64,000 nucleotides of DNA from Syngnathus acus. Its lineage: Eukaryota; Chordata; Actinopteri; Syngnathiformes; Syngnathidae. Made by a program: the position numbers and the translations under genes. The DNA is taken from assembly GCF_901709675.1 (NCBI RefSeq), contig NC_051089.1, forward strand, positions 7,437,476 to 7,501,475, in the 5' to 3' direction. The notes below the pieces were generated by a model. That model ran no database searches, was not told where the DNA came from, and saw only the letters and a list, made by a program, of their open reading frames with translations. This document shows, piece by piece, positions 50,701 to 62,679 of this stretch (positions within the stretch are counted from its first letter, which is position 1; each line of letters opens with the position of its first letter).

Positions 50701-53700
50701 TACATGAAACGTACTTCATGTGATGACTTTAGAGAGCAAATTTCATTTTTTAAACCTCTGGGATGAGGTAAACAGTGAGTGTTTGGTTAGTGAAGCAGAA
50801 AGAAGAACGGTGAGTTTGGAGTGCTCTCAAATGTTAAATCATGCATCCGGTAAGTATGCACGTGTTGTGTTCTCATTATTATGTGACTTGACAGCACAAG
50901 TTTAACACAATTATTTTTTTGCCCTAAATGTTTACAAAAAAGTAGTGCAAAGTTGCTTCTGCGGTTGAGTGCTCAGTTATAGTGAATTACTATTTTGTTT
51001 TGCCTTTGTTTTTGCATCCCAAATACCTCGTCTTGTGTGTGTTTTGTGTGCGCTGTAGGGTGTGCAGACCTGACCAGCTTCGAGTCGCTGAGCCCGCTCG
51101 AGAAGAAGAGGCAAGGCTACATTCATGAGCTGCTACAGACCGAAGAGAGATACGTGGAGGACTTGCAGACAGTGCTTGAGGTGCGACAAAGCAATCCATG
51201 TTAACTGTACATCTGCATGGCAAATATCTGTGCATGTATCATTTTAGGTTTTCCATAAGCCTATGTCGGAATCTGGACGATTGACTTCTGCAGAGATTGA
51301 CATGATCTTTGCCAACTGGAAAGAACTGATTAGCTGCAACACTAAACTTCTCAGGTTTGTGCTACATCCCCTAGATCAGGTTTGCAAATATTTTTAGTTT
51401 GCTTCAAACCTTATTGTGTCGATGTATTTTTATATTTTTTTGTCAGGGCGTTGTCTGTTCGGAAGAAGAGCGGCGGGGAGAACATGCCGGTGCACATGGT
51501 GGGAGACATTCTGGTCGCCGAGCTGTCCCACATGCAGTCGTACATCCGGTTCTGCTCGTGTCAGATTCAAGGAGCCGCAATGCTGCAGACTCGCACTGAC
51601 AATGAGCCTGACTTCAAAAGCTTCCTCCAGGTAGGACTGAGAAGTCATCCAAGTGTTTTTCTGTATATATCCTAATATATATATTTTTACTGCTTTGGTT
51701 TTACACAGTAAATAGTAATTACATAACCCTTTTCAAAGTTTCATTCTTTCATTTTGAACAGAATGTGATGTCCCGCCCTTGTATAGATTAGCATTTTGAT
51801 ACATTTCAATAACATAGAAAACGTAATTTATTTTATCAGTTCAACTTTGGGAACAAAGGTAAAACTGTTATGTAGATTCACCTTGCAGAATGAAATATTT
51901 CTAGAGTTAATGTTTTTATAATTTTTGTGATCATAGTTTACAGCTAACAAAACTCTCTTCTCCAGCTCTTGAAATTAAAAAATGATGAGAGCAGTGAGCA
52001 ACAATCAAAATAATCATTTTATTTACATATTAAGTAAGAATTTAAATTCTCCTGTGTTTGATGAGTGTGTGTGTATATAATTAGCTTGCTAAAATAAATT
52101 AACATGATAAATATAACGATAAACGAATCTTAGATTATTAGAAGATAAAAATGGGATAACCCTGAATGTGTTTTCTGCCTACTAATCGACTTCCACTGGG
52201 CAGATTGAAGCCTTGGCATTTTCACTCATTTGCGCTCATCTAATCACTTGTGGCATTTTGAATCTTACCTTTGCTGTCATTTGTCAGAAAATCAGCTCCG
52301 ACTACAGATGTAAAGGGATGCCGCTGTCCAGCTTCCTGCTCAAGCCCATGCAGAGGATCACACGCTACCCACTGCACATCAAAAGTGTATGCATGTCCAA
52401 CAGCTACTTTTGTGCAGTTTTGTGTCCAAGAAAAACAGAAGCAAAAGTATTCTCTCATCTTAGATTCTGGAGTGCACTGCAGAGGGCCACCCTGATAGAG
52501 ACCCTCTGAAAGAAGCTCTGGAGAGAGCAGAAGAACTTTGTCAGCAGGTGTGTAATGCATTAAGTGCATTATCCTATTTTGGTGTCATACGAATTGATTA
52601 AGGTGTGCATCAGACACGCTTGCTTTTTTGATTATTTTTATGAGTATATTTTACTTTATGCCAACCAGGTCAATGAAGGTGTGAGAGATACGGAGAACTT
52701 GGATAGGCTGGAGTGGATTCAAAATCACGTCCTGTGTGACGGTGCAGCCGAGGTATTACGTTGAAACTTCTAGCGAATTGAAAATGATTCAGTGCAATTT
52801 GAATTCATAAGTAAATCGCTGCCATCAACCCACACAACTAAAAAAAAAAGAATTCTAAACAAATATATTTTTTTTCCCCCTTCTCTCCCTCCACAGAATA
52901 TTGTTTTTAACTCTATCACCAACTGTTTGGGCCCAAGAAAATTACTCCACAGTGGCAAGGTGACCGATGTAGTCGACACAAACATTTCAACCACTATTCC
53001 ACCATGCTTCCCTTATTTTACGTTTTGTCACCTTTCAGTTTTATTCCTTATTCAGCGTGGATGTTAATTAGCATTTGTCTTTATTATGTTTGCAAGATCT
53101 ACAAAGTCAAGAGCAACAAGGAACTTTGGGCCTTCCTCTTCAACGACTTCCTGCTCTTGACTCACTCAGGGAAACAATTCACCTCATCCGGCATTGATAA
53201 ACTGTTCAGCACCAAGAACAACACACACCTCAAAATGTACAAGCCGGTAAGACACAAAATATCATGCTGTCAATCAACTTGACGCCGTTTTTATTATCAT
53301 TCTTTTTTTTTTTTGCATTGATATCTGCTGACTGTGTTTCCCTGCAGCCTATTATGCTCAATGAAGTTTTGGTGAAACTGCCGGATCCTTCTAGTGACGA
53401 TCCCGTCTTCCACGTCTCGCACATCGACACGGTTTACATACTGAGGACGGAGAACATCAATGAACGGTAGCCATGCACACAAACACACGTACGCCTGAAT
53501 AGCTAGCATGTTGTGCGTTGAACATGTGAATTCAAAACTTTCAAGAAGGTCAAATTAAATGAACCTGTTAATGTTAAACTGTTTGTGAGTAGTATATGTG
53601 TAGGGCAGCCAAAATGATCAATCTGATCCTTTGCGTTCGCAGCACAGCCTGGGTTCAGAAGATCAAGGCAGCGTCTGAAGAATCTTTCCAGAAGGAAAAG

Positions 53701-54592
53701 AAAAAGCGGGACAGGGCCTTCCACTGTATGCCTTTCACACTGTGCCCGGCAAATGTGATGGTCGCTGTAGATGAATAACTGTCGCTTGTCTTTTTAGCTC
53801 GATCCTTGAAGGGAACTGGAATGGGCCGTCTCCTCGTCACAGTCTTGGAAGCCTCTGACCTGAAAGCAGTCAGGTCCAATGGTGAGTATGAACACATTTG
53901 CACAATTGGCTGGCTTTTGAGTATTAACATAGTTGCTTGACCCAATGGTTATCATGATCATATATTTTAGGAGCTTTTGAATGTACTTCCTCCTGCTTTC
54001 CGTTCATCCTTGTCAACCTTTCCATCCTCTCACCTCCACAGGTAAAATGAATCCATACTGCGAGGTGACCTTGGGATCTCAGGTCTTCACGTCCCGAACG
54101 CTCATTGACACCGTGTACCCCAAGTGGAACTTCAACTGTCAGTTCCAAATCAAGGACATTTACCAAGACGTCTTCAGCATCACCATATATGAGAAGGACC
54201 CGTTTGCTCCTGACGGTCAGTTCCACTCTTTATCGTCGCGCCTCCTCACATGTTTCACATAAAATGTTCACATGAGTTACAATGACTAAGTACTAGTCTT
54301 ATTGTTTGAGTCATTTTTCAGTGAAATCCACTTTTACATTTTTTCTATTAAATTCTGGTGAGCTGCTCTCTTTTTTTCTTGCCTAATTTAGAATCAGTAT
54401 AAAAACAGTCCAACTCACTGTCATGATCATTTTCCCTTCTCAGATTTCCTGGGACGGACAGAGGTTCCCATGGCAAACATAAAGAAAGAGCTGGAGGGCA
54501 AAGGCGGCGGAGCGCGGCGTCTTACGCTGCAAGAAGTGTCCAGTGGGGAAGTGTGGGTCCGCTTCGACCTGCAGCTCTTTAACGGCAAATAG
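38799..54592 (+). CDS. itsn2: Intersectin-2, long isoform (EH-EH-coiled coil-SH3x5-DH-PH-C2)
   Basis: Endocytic scaffold and Cdc42 exchange factor linking clathrin-coated pits to actin. I joined 39 constitutive coding exons from 38799-38805 (ATG AAT G) to 54444-54592, total 5406 nt (1801 aa, or 1828 with the cassette exon; human long form is about 1697). It starts [20 protein letters not shown]. Domains: EH1 39722-40244 ([13 protein letters not shown] loop), EH2 41073-42485 ([13 protein letters not shown]), charged coiled coil 42821-45909, SH3-A ~46030-46290, SH3-B ~46640-46800 ([15 protein letters not shown]), SH3-C 47404-47570, SH3-D 47750-48100 ([20 protein letters not shown]), SH3-E 48225-48400 (CQVIALYDY), DH 51070-52752 ([32 protein letters not shown]), PH 52897-53725 and C2 53800-54590 ([20 protein letters not shown]). 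SH3-D lacks the usual ALYDY motif. The 27-codon hydrophobic cassette and QKGWFP/HI wording favour ITSN2 over ITSN1. Confidence 0.95.
44618..44698 (+). other. itsn2: In-frame 81-nt cassette exon of itsn2 (hydrophobic insert in the coiled coil)
   Basis: An exon-like segment between a CTTTGCAG acceptor and an AAG|GTTTTC donor has exactly 27 codons, no stop, and the phase of its neighbours (exons ending 44067 and starting 44880). It encodes a Leu-rich peptide containing [14 protein letters not shown]. From memory, one human ITSN2 isoform has a 27-residue insert at this same place with a SLLSCLNNLFLLLK-like core. It is probably alternatively spliced. Confidence 0.72.
45119..45909 (+). other. itsn2: Giant 791-nt exon: Glu/Arg/Lys-rich (KLERQ) coiled coil of itsn2
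   Basis: A single exon encodes about 263 residues made almost only of E, R, K, Q and L in repeats such as [16 protein letters not shown]. This is the end of the coiled-coil region before SH3-A. The phase fits the flanking exons. The coding strand is almost all purine plus scattered C/T, which is why long antisense open frames appear here; those are not genes. Confidence 0.9.
48419..50405 (+). other. itsn2: Intron between SH3-E and DH; possible 3' UTR of a short itsn2 isoform
   Basis: If the donor at 48418 is not used, the frame continues CAG TGT AAG TAA and stops three codons after the SH3-E exon, which would give an intersectin short form lacking DH-PH-C2. A canonical AATAAA at 50385-50390 could end such an mRNA. 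Short and long intersectin isoforms are well known; use here is inferred. No other exon is visible. Confidence 0.4.
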
Positions 54593-57115
54593 CTTAACCA
54601 AGGCCTGCCTTAATGTTGTGATGAAGGAAGGCAGAAAATCTGTCTGACATTACCCCAATCCTCCTGAAGGGCTGTTTTTTTTTTTTTTTTTTTGCTTGCT
54701 TTTTCTTGGATGAAAAGGGGAATATTGACAAATCTTCAATGAAGCAACTGTTGAGTCATGTTATTCAGGGCAAAGTCCACCAAACAAGTTGTAGTAAACT
54801 CGAGGACCTTTGCTCCAGTCTGAAGTGAGCATGACTGATGGTTTTGCTGATCTGCTGTCTTCCCCCATTTTGACATGAAAACAGTAGCACTAGTTTGAAC
54901 AAAGTCTACTGCTGTAGATAGATCTCAGGCTATTTCATTCTGGGTCAAGTAAGTCACTGTTATGACACAAGGTGCCGTCTCCTCTGTGACTTCTCTTCTT
55001 TTCATGTTTGGCCAAGTTTGCAATCTTTGTATTATGTGCCTGTAAGCAAAAGCTCCTTTCAACCCGTTGAACTTTGTGTGTATTATTATCTCACAATCAT
55101 TTTCTTACTAAAAGTTTATTTTGTTGATATCAAAGCTTGTCGGACACACTGTTCTTCGGCATATGTAGACTGTGGTTAGGGGAGATGATTTTTTTTCATA
55201 GGAGTAAAATCACAGCAATTTTCCAGGGGCATTCTACTAATTAACTGAATAGTGTCTTTAAAAGTGTCTGTTTCTTATGTATCGTTGAATTGTCTAAGTT
55301 GTTGTGGAAGGAGGTAGGTTTGTTTAATGATTGTTCTTTAATTTCTAATTGTCTGGTAATACAATCAACACCTTTTCCTCTTTTTTTCCCCCCCCTCTCA
55401 AAGTCCCTCGCAATTATCTTTTACATTCAAGCCTGAAACAGAAGCTGTGCAATAATAATAATAATCGAATTAAGAATACTCTTTTGAGTTCTGTTCTAAG
55501 TGAATCCTGCTGTTTATTTACAGCTAGTGTGCTTGCTGCATCACTTTTCTCAGACAAATGTATAGTGTGACTTTTTCTGTTCTTCCATCCCACCACAGAT
55601 GTGAATGTCACCACACCCTCAGCGATGTTTAATGATCTAACAGTAAGCGCCTGCCAGGGTTCTGCATATTAATTACAACGTGTATTTATTTCTTTATTTA
55701 TGTGAGGGACTATCCGAAGGTATAACGCTTACATAACCGTGTTCGTATTTACTGGTATTTTTTTTTAGGGTCAGCAAAACATGTTACCATGTTTTCTGTA
55801 ATTGTTAATTCCTCTCTTGTTAGTTCAACCTGTTTTAGATCTTTTATAAATAACATTGATTTGACTTTTTTCCTCTTTTTTTTCCATTATTCTATTTTAT
55901 TTCTGCACAGATACTGGACTGCATAAGTACTCCCAATAGACTTGTGAAACGTGTTTGTTTGGTTGTACGTTTTGCAGCCATCTGCTGTGCCCGCCGTGTC
56001 TGTCTGTTTACCTGCTGTTTGTACTATCCTGGGCCTGATTGAGGCACTCAAGGGTTGTCGAGTCAAATTACAGACATTAAAAGTGGCCAGACTAACACAT
56101 GATTTGAAAGGCTCACAAAAATTTTACTTTGGTACACCAATAGAGCAAGGAATTCCAAATGTGAATGTTTTACCATCACTAAGTGGGAATAACTTTTCAG
56201 TTGTGTTATATTTTGAATCCATTTTGTACATAGTAGTCGAGGAGGGAATTTTGGAAGAGTAGAGTGCACAAATAGACCTCATTAAGTCCTTCTTCACCCT
56301 CCACTTGTTCTGAGTGCACGGGAGCAACAGTGATTGCATAACTACACTGACAGTGGCTGTGAGAGAGGCACACACACACACGCTCACAGCTGTGCAACAC
56401 AACATCAGCTGGAGTCAACCTACATTGGGGGTTTTTAATCCTGTAGGGACATTATTAAGATTATTAGTGACTCCTGCTCCGTATAGTACGTGGGACAGAA
56501 TTATTCACAAAGAAATATTGTTGAATGTGAGACTTTAAAGTTTAGCCGAATCCGTTTTACAGTTTTTATTCATACCTTGAGATGCAAGTTGAATTCGTTC
56601 CAAGACCAAACAAACCCGTGTATGTCAATTCATCATTCCCCATTAAAAAGAATAGAGATGCCATTAATCTGTTGAGCTCCATGTTGTACTGTTAGTTTGA
56701 CTTGCCATGTCCCACTGTGCATTCATCTTTTGATATTGTTTAAATAATTCACATTTACTGTAGGTTTCTCTCACATCCTGTACACGGTTGCAACGAGACA
56801 AAAATAGCCCTAGCAAAGAGAAATAGGCAGACGGAGAGGGAGATGGTGAGTGAAATACAGAAAAAAGACCAAATGCAGCAAAGCAGAAGCAAAGAGCTGC
56901 AGAGTAGTTGAGAGGCAAGATGGAAGTAAAGAAGAATAAACATGAATCAGAGAACAGAGGCAGAGTGACAGACTGAGAGGCACTGAGTTCCACTCGACTC
57001 AGTCATGAGAATGATTTCATTATTACCACATGAACAGCTGTCTTATGTAACACACACACAGAGACCTAAATAATGGAAAAGGGGGCACATCCTGGACACA
57101 AACCTGAATAAACGC
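54593..57115 (+). other. itsn2: itsn2 long-isoform 3' UTR (end uncertain)
   Basis: Non-coding AT-rich sequence after the itsn2 stop. It has a T-tract at about 54676-54693. The first AATAAA hexamers on the plus strand that I see are at 56935-56940 and 57107-57112, giving a possible 3' UTR up to 2.5 kb; ATTAAA variants occur earlier. Reading frames in this region have no recognisable protein similarity. Confidence 0.4.
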
Positions 57116-58714
57116 AGGTGCCCTATGTAAACAAAAGTCTTGACAAGTCTTGGTACATGTTTAACTATAGCTACTGAACTATGCTGTATTAACTACTACT
57201 CCATGCGAAATGACGATGTTGCAAGCACGTACAAAAGAGTAGTTGATGTATTGAAAGCATCATTTGGTTACGGCCTTAAGCAAACTCGTGAGCAAGGCAC
57301 CTGATGAATGCAGTTCATGGCAAGACAAATGTGCCAACTCACTAGTGTGCAACCCATTGAAAAACACAGCTCACCCCCCGCACACAGTGTAAATATACTG
57401 GACACAAATGTTGATGTGCATCTGTATTTTCATCTAAAAACAGTTATTCCATTTTTTATCTTCAATTAAATTACTATATCTACGCTGAAGTCCTCTGGTG
57501 CCCTCCATGAGAGATACCACAACTAAAGCTACACAGTTTGACTACGAACTGGCCGACCTTACATGCTGCACGACAGTTCTTTCATTTGCCGCAGTTTCTA
57601 CGATACTTTAGAAAATAGCATGAGGAGGAAAAGAAGACAGAAGGTCCCAGAAATTTAACTGCATAGAGTTTTAATATAACTTGAGCGTGATACAGTAAGT
57701 AGTTGACTCTGCCTGCCAGTAGACTTTGACGGGACTGTCCCTTGTGACCTCACAGTCACACATCATGTGTCGACTCATTTACAATGCTGGAATGAGTGAC
57801 TGTTTCCATCTGTTGTGTGTTCTAATGTGTCTGGCCGGGTGTGTAATGCAAAAGAGGGCCATGTTTTAACTCTTAAGACAGGCAAAGGTGCAGCTCGGAT
57901 GCATAATGAATGTTTAAAGGCTTCAAGCCCATGTGCCTGTACAAGAATACTTTTTGTTCCATTAATAGTGATCATGAGGAAGTGGTTATTCAACTGTACT
58001 GCCACATGACTTAACCATACTTCTGTTATTTCCAGCGACATCAGAAGACAAACATGTTATCCATGAATAACGTATATGACTCACTTATGTAGACAGGTGG
58101 AGTGTAGAGTGAAGCTTGTTTCACACATTTCTTTCTAGGTGCAGTGATGAGAAAACAAATATTTTTCCACCCAGAGGCCAGGGAACAATTGTGAATCTAC
58201 TGTTATGTGCAGCCTGGTGTGGAAAGACATTGAAATGTGCTGAGATTTTATATTGACTCCTCAGATGCGCTATTCTTTCGAGTCCAATTAAAAAGCCTAC
58301 CGCACTGATTGCCCTCATACACGTGTGTGTGTGTGAGATGTGTTCAGGTACACCCACTTGGCATCCATGTGTGACTAGACCACAGTGTGGGGGACCTGAT
58401 GCTAAGCCGACATGACAGAAGCAAATAATGTCTGCTCCCGTTATCTTCTCTTCCCCCTCGGCCCTGCAGGAACCTTTTAAAGGGCCAAACACTGATACAA
58501 ACACTCATGCACAGAGATGCACATATGTACAGTATGCCGTGGATATGAGCCGTGTACCAACTGCACATATGTATGCCCGAGTTACATGATGTTGCACAAT
58601 CCAAAATTCTAAGAATGAGTACTCTACTAGTTTTGCAACACTGAAACTACCTGAATAGTATACAATTGCACTTGAAGCACCATTGTTTTGAAGTAAAATG
58701 CTGCATTCAAGATT

Positions 58715-58751
<37 letters not shown>

Positions 58752-58850
58752 TGGATTTATATTTTTAAATGGTCTAAAATTTAGACTTTTAGCATTTAGA
58801 CTCTAAATGCTCAATTCACAAAGCAAACGAACCACTTGCACAGAGCACAC
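57116..58850. other. Intergenic, nothing recognised
   Basis: No exon, RNA gene or defined transposon could be supported here. The only structured item is an (AT)n microsatellite at about 58721-58746. Confidence 0.5.
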
Positions 58851-59079
58851 CTACGGAAGCCCGACAGGCATGAAGGAAGCGGTGGTTCATTTCTTCAATT
58901 CGCATCGTATTCGTGACAAAGTAAGTTATTTTGGCCTTTTTCTCGTCTAGCATTTAATTTGACGACTTTATTTAATTTCATCGTGTTCGTTTTATTCATA
59001 TGGTTCATTTTAATCAGTAATTAACTGAATACTAGGTTGGGCGGCCCAACTTGGGCCTATCGTAATGCGCAGGTGTGTG

Positions 59080-61012
59080 TAATCACATGCCGGCTGTCTC
59101 CATTCTAAATTGCGGTGAAACGCACGAGGTAAGAACGATGTATTGTAAATTAACTACTACCAACAATCGTAATAATAGAGAGTTTAATAACAAACAACTT
59201 TATTAAATGATACGATGAACTATTGCCGTACTAATATTGGTAGTATTGTAGTAATTGTTCTCGTTCGCGCGTAGCTTAGCGCTAACACAGCATTCGGAGC
59301 AACACGACGGAGTTTTAGCTTGTAGCTTGGCCTACCATCCTTCACGATTTTTTTTCTTTCTCTAAACTGCTCTACAAATGTATGGAAATGGTGTGTACTG
59401 TTAGAATGGTTTATAGACTTGCCCTTGAAAATGGGCAAACCTAAAGGTAAGTCTCGTTAAAAATGTGTTTATCTCGTTTATTTGAAAATATGATGTGCCG
59501 TGTTGCTTCGTTTTCAATTGGTTGATGTTCATAAAGTATTTTTGGTGTCTTTGACTGCCCCAAAGTGTTAATAACCAGCTGGAATATTAATATTGCCATA
59601 TTGTGGCCGAGTTTAACTGTGAACTGCGCAGGGGTGTGTAATCAATTGCCGGCTGTCTCCTTTCTTAAATAGCATTGAAACGCATGAGGTAAGAACGATG
59701 TTAACTACTACAAACAATCGCAATAATATGGAGAGTTGAATAATAAACAACTTTATTAAATGATACGATGAACTATTGTCGTACTAATATTGGTAGTATT
59801 GTAGCAATGGTTCTCGTTCGCGCGTAGCTTAGCGCCAACACAGCATTCGCGGCAACACGACGGAGTATTAGCTTGTAGCTTGGGCTACCAACCTTCACGA
59901 TTTTTTCTCTCTCTAAACTGCTCTACAAATGTATGGAAATGGTGTGTACTGTTAGAAGGGTTTATAGACTTGCCCTTGAAAATGGGCAAACCTAAAGGTA
60001 AGTCACGTTAAAAATGTGTTTATCTCATTTATTTGAAAATATAATGTGCCGTGTTGCTTCGTTTGCAATTGGTTGATGTTCATAAAGTATTTTTGGTGTC
60101 TTTGACTGCCCAAAAGTGTTAATAACCAGCTGGAATATTAATATTGCCATATTGTGGCCGAGTTTAACTGTGAACTGCGCAGATGTGTGTAATCAATTGG
60201 CGGCTGTCTCCATTTTAAATTGCGGTGAAACGCATGAGGTAAGAACGATGTATTGTAAATTAACTACTACCAACAATCGTAATAATATGGAGAGTTTAAT
60301 AATAAACAACTTTATTAAATGATACGATGAACTATTGTCGTACTAATATTGGTAGTATTGTAGCAATGGTTCTCGTTCGCGCGTAGCTTAGCGCCAACAC
60401 AGCATTCGGGGCAACACGACGGAGTATTAGCTTGTAGCTTAGCCTACCAACCTTCACGATTTTTCCCCCCTCTAAACTGCTCTACAAATGTATGGAAATG
60501 CTGTGTACTGTTAGAATGGTTTATAGACTTGCCCCTGAAAATGCGCAAACCTAAAGGTAAGTCTCGTGAAAAATGTGTTTATCGCGTCTATTTGAAAATA
60601 TGATGTGCCGTGTTGCTTCGTTTTCAATTGGTTGATGTTCATAAAGTATTTTTGGTGTCTTTGACTGCTCAAAAGTGTTAATAACCAGCTGGAATATTAA
60701 TATTGCCATATTGTGGCCGAATTTAACTGAACTGCGCAGGTGTGTGTAATCAATTGGCGGCTGTCTCCATTTTAAATTGCGGTGAAACGCATGAGGTAAG
60801 AACGATGTATTGTAAATTAACTACTACCAACAATCGTAATAATATGGAGAGTTTAATAATAAACAACTTTATTAAATGATACGATGAACTATTGTCGTAC
60901 TAATATTGGTAGTATTGTAGCAATTGTTCTGGTTCGCGCGTAGCTTAGCGCTAACACAGCATTCGGGGCAACACGACGGAGTTTTAGCTTGTAGCTTGGC
61001 CTACCATACTTC
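59080..61012. repeat. ~556-bp tandem repeat array, about 3.5 copies
   Basis: Near-identical units follow head to tail. The shared word AACTATTG[C/T]CGTAC starts at 59219, 59772, 60330 and 60887, giving spacings of 553, 558 and 557 bp. The last copy is cut off near 61012. Each full unit has a CpG-rich stretch (around CGTTCGCGCGTAGCTTAGCG), a conserved GAG|GTAAGAACG donor-like site, and (in copies 1-3) an ATG-GGC/CGC-AAA-CCT-AAA-G|GTAAGT segment at 59431, 59982 and 60541. Copies differ by scattered substitutions and small indels. Satellite or amplified first-exon/promoter unit; I do not recognise it. Confidence 0.9.
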
Positions 61013-61401
61013 ACTTTCAAGTTTTCTTAAGCTGCATTAAAATAATGAAAGACTTGCAATATTTCAGTTGATTTGTAATGAATCCAGAATGTACGACGTT
61101 TTTGTTTTTTTAATGCTATTACTGTAGGTTTTTATGAAGTAAAAAACAAACAAAATAAACAATTTTTCTTTTGTATTGTTTTTTTTAGGGGGCTGCGCGA
61201 GTTGCATTTGCCTGCATTTCAATGGTGTAGTGGATGTTCCATCTGTGTTCATTTGGAGTTCCAAAATTACGTCAGCCATTATGATCTGAATACTTGAGGA
61301 GAACAGCAAACAAGTAAGTCATTATCACTCATTTACAAAAGTCACACTTTACAACAAGTATTTTAGCATCTCCCAGATGTTTTAGTTTTGTCTGAGCTTA
61401 A

Positions 61402-62679
61402 AGTCAAAGTCTGCTTTATTGTCAATTTCTTCACATGCAAAAACACAGAGATCGAAATTATGTTCCCACTATCCCACGGCGACAAGACATTGTACACATT
61501 ATACATACAAGTAAACAACACAAAAAATAAAAACCGGAAGGCACAAACAATGAATAAATAAGAGTGCCGAATAAATAACAGTTCGAAAAGGGAGTGGCCC
61601 ACCCTGGCCACTCCCTTTTCGAACTGTTGCCATCAGGCAGACGCTACAGATTAATTAGGTCGAGGACTAGCAGATTCGCCAACAGTTTTTACCCTACAGC
61701 GGTAGTCACATTGAATGCAGCTAAACGTAAATGATTGTCTGTGTATGTTCTTCTGTGGGTTTTTAGCTTGTTTTTTTTAATCTTTTTATTCTATTTATTC
61801 TATATATATTTTTTATCGCATGCGCAGATCGGTTGGCACTTTTTAAATTTCGTTGTACATGTGACAATGACAATAAAGATCTATTCTATTCTATAAACAA
61901 ATAACATAATAAATAAGAGGAGCAAAAATGGAGCAAGTGTGCATACAGCAGACACTCAGAATATAGCGCAAAAGTACAGGACGCTACGCAGTAGTGGGTA
62001 GAGAGTTCAGGATCCTAACAGCCTGGAGTATGAAGCTGTTGGTGAGTCTGGTGGTGCGGGAGCGCAGGCTCCTGTACCTCTTCCCAGAGGGCAGAAGATC
62101 AAACAAAGAATGAGCGGGGTGACTCACATCACTCACAATCGTGGTCACCTTGCGGGTGAGATGGGAGGTGTAAATGTCCTTCAGGGAGGGGAGTGAAGCA
62201 CCAATAATCTTACCAGCCGTGTTCACTATGCGCTGCAGGGCCTTCATGTTGTATTCAGTGCAGCTACCACCCCAAACAGCGATACAACTGGAGAGGACGC
62301 TCTCAATGGTGCCACGGTAGAATGTAGTCATGACCGCCGGAGGAGCACTTGCTCGCCTGAGTTTCCGCAGAAAGTACTGAGCTTTCTTCGCCAGTGATGC
62401 GGTGTTGGTGGACCAGGAGAGGTCCTCACTGATGTGCACCCCCAGGAATCTGGTGCAGCTCACTCTCTCCACCACAGCACCGTCGATGGTCAGTGGCAGG
62501 TGTTGGGTGTGACCCTTCCGGAAGTCAACAACAATCTCCTTGGTCTTGTTGACGTTCAGCAGGAGGTTGTTGTCCCTGCACCACGTGGCCAGAAGGTCGA
62601 CCTCCAACCTGTACTGAGTCTCGTCGCCCTCGGTGATGAGACCCACCAAAGTTGTGTCGTCAGCATATAATGTTAACAT
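61402..62679 (-). mobile_element. 5'-truncated LINE (L2/CR1-Rex-like), interrupted by a second LINE
   Basis: On the minus strand an open frame of 231 codons (62679-61984) begins within reverse transcriptase at the catalytic YADDTT motif. It continues through NVNKTKEIVVDF, RFLGVHISEDLSW and the typical C-terminus LLPSGKRYRSLRSRTTRLTNSF. The upstream RT and endonuclease are missing (5' truncation). The 3' tail runs on to GACAATAAAGCAGACTTTGAC, ending at about 61402, but is split by a plus-strand LINE fragment at ~61577-61894. A dead copy. The clade is assigned from motif wording only. Confidence 0.85.
61577..61894 (+). mobile_element. Short 3' LINE fragment (+) with inverted 5' end
   Basis: A plus-strand frame reads FELLPSGRRYRLIRSRTSRF...SFYPTA to a stop, the C-terminus of a LINE RT, followed by a 3' UTR ending in GACAATAAAGATCTATTCTATTCTAT. 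Its 5' end is preceded by an exact inverted copy of its first 23 bases (61577-61599 versus 61606-61628). It lies inside the minus-strand LINE tail. AATAAATAAGAG on both sides may be part of a target-site duplication. Confidence 0.8.

Noticed and set aside
56664-56993. 109-codon minus-strand frame with a Leu/Phe-rich hydrophobic segment
   Set aside because: It is a low-complexity pyrimidine-rich strand in the itsn2 3' UTR region, with no signal of a real membrane protein gene.
59220-59438. 72-codon minus-strand frame in copy 1 of the tandem array
   Set aside because: The frame is broken by indels in the other copies, so it is not under coding constraint.
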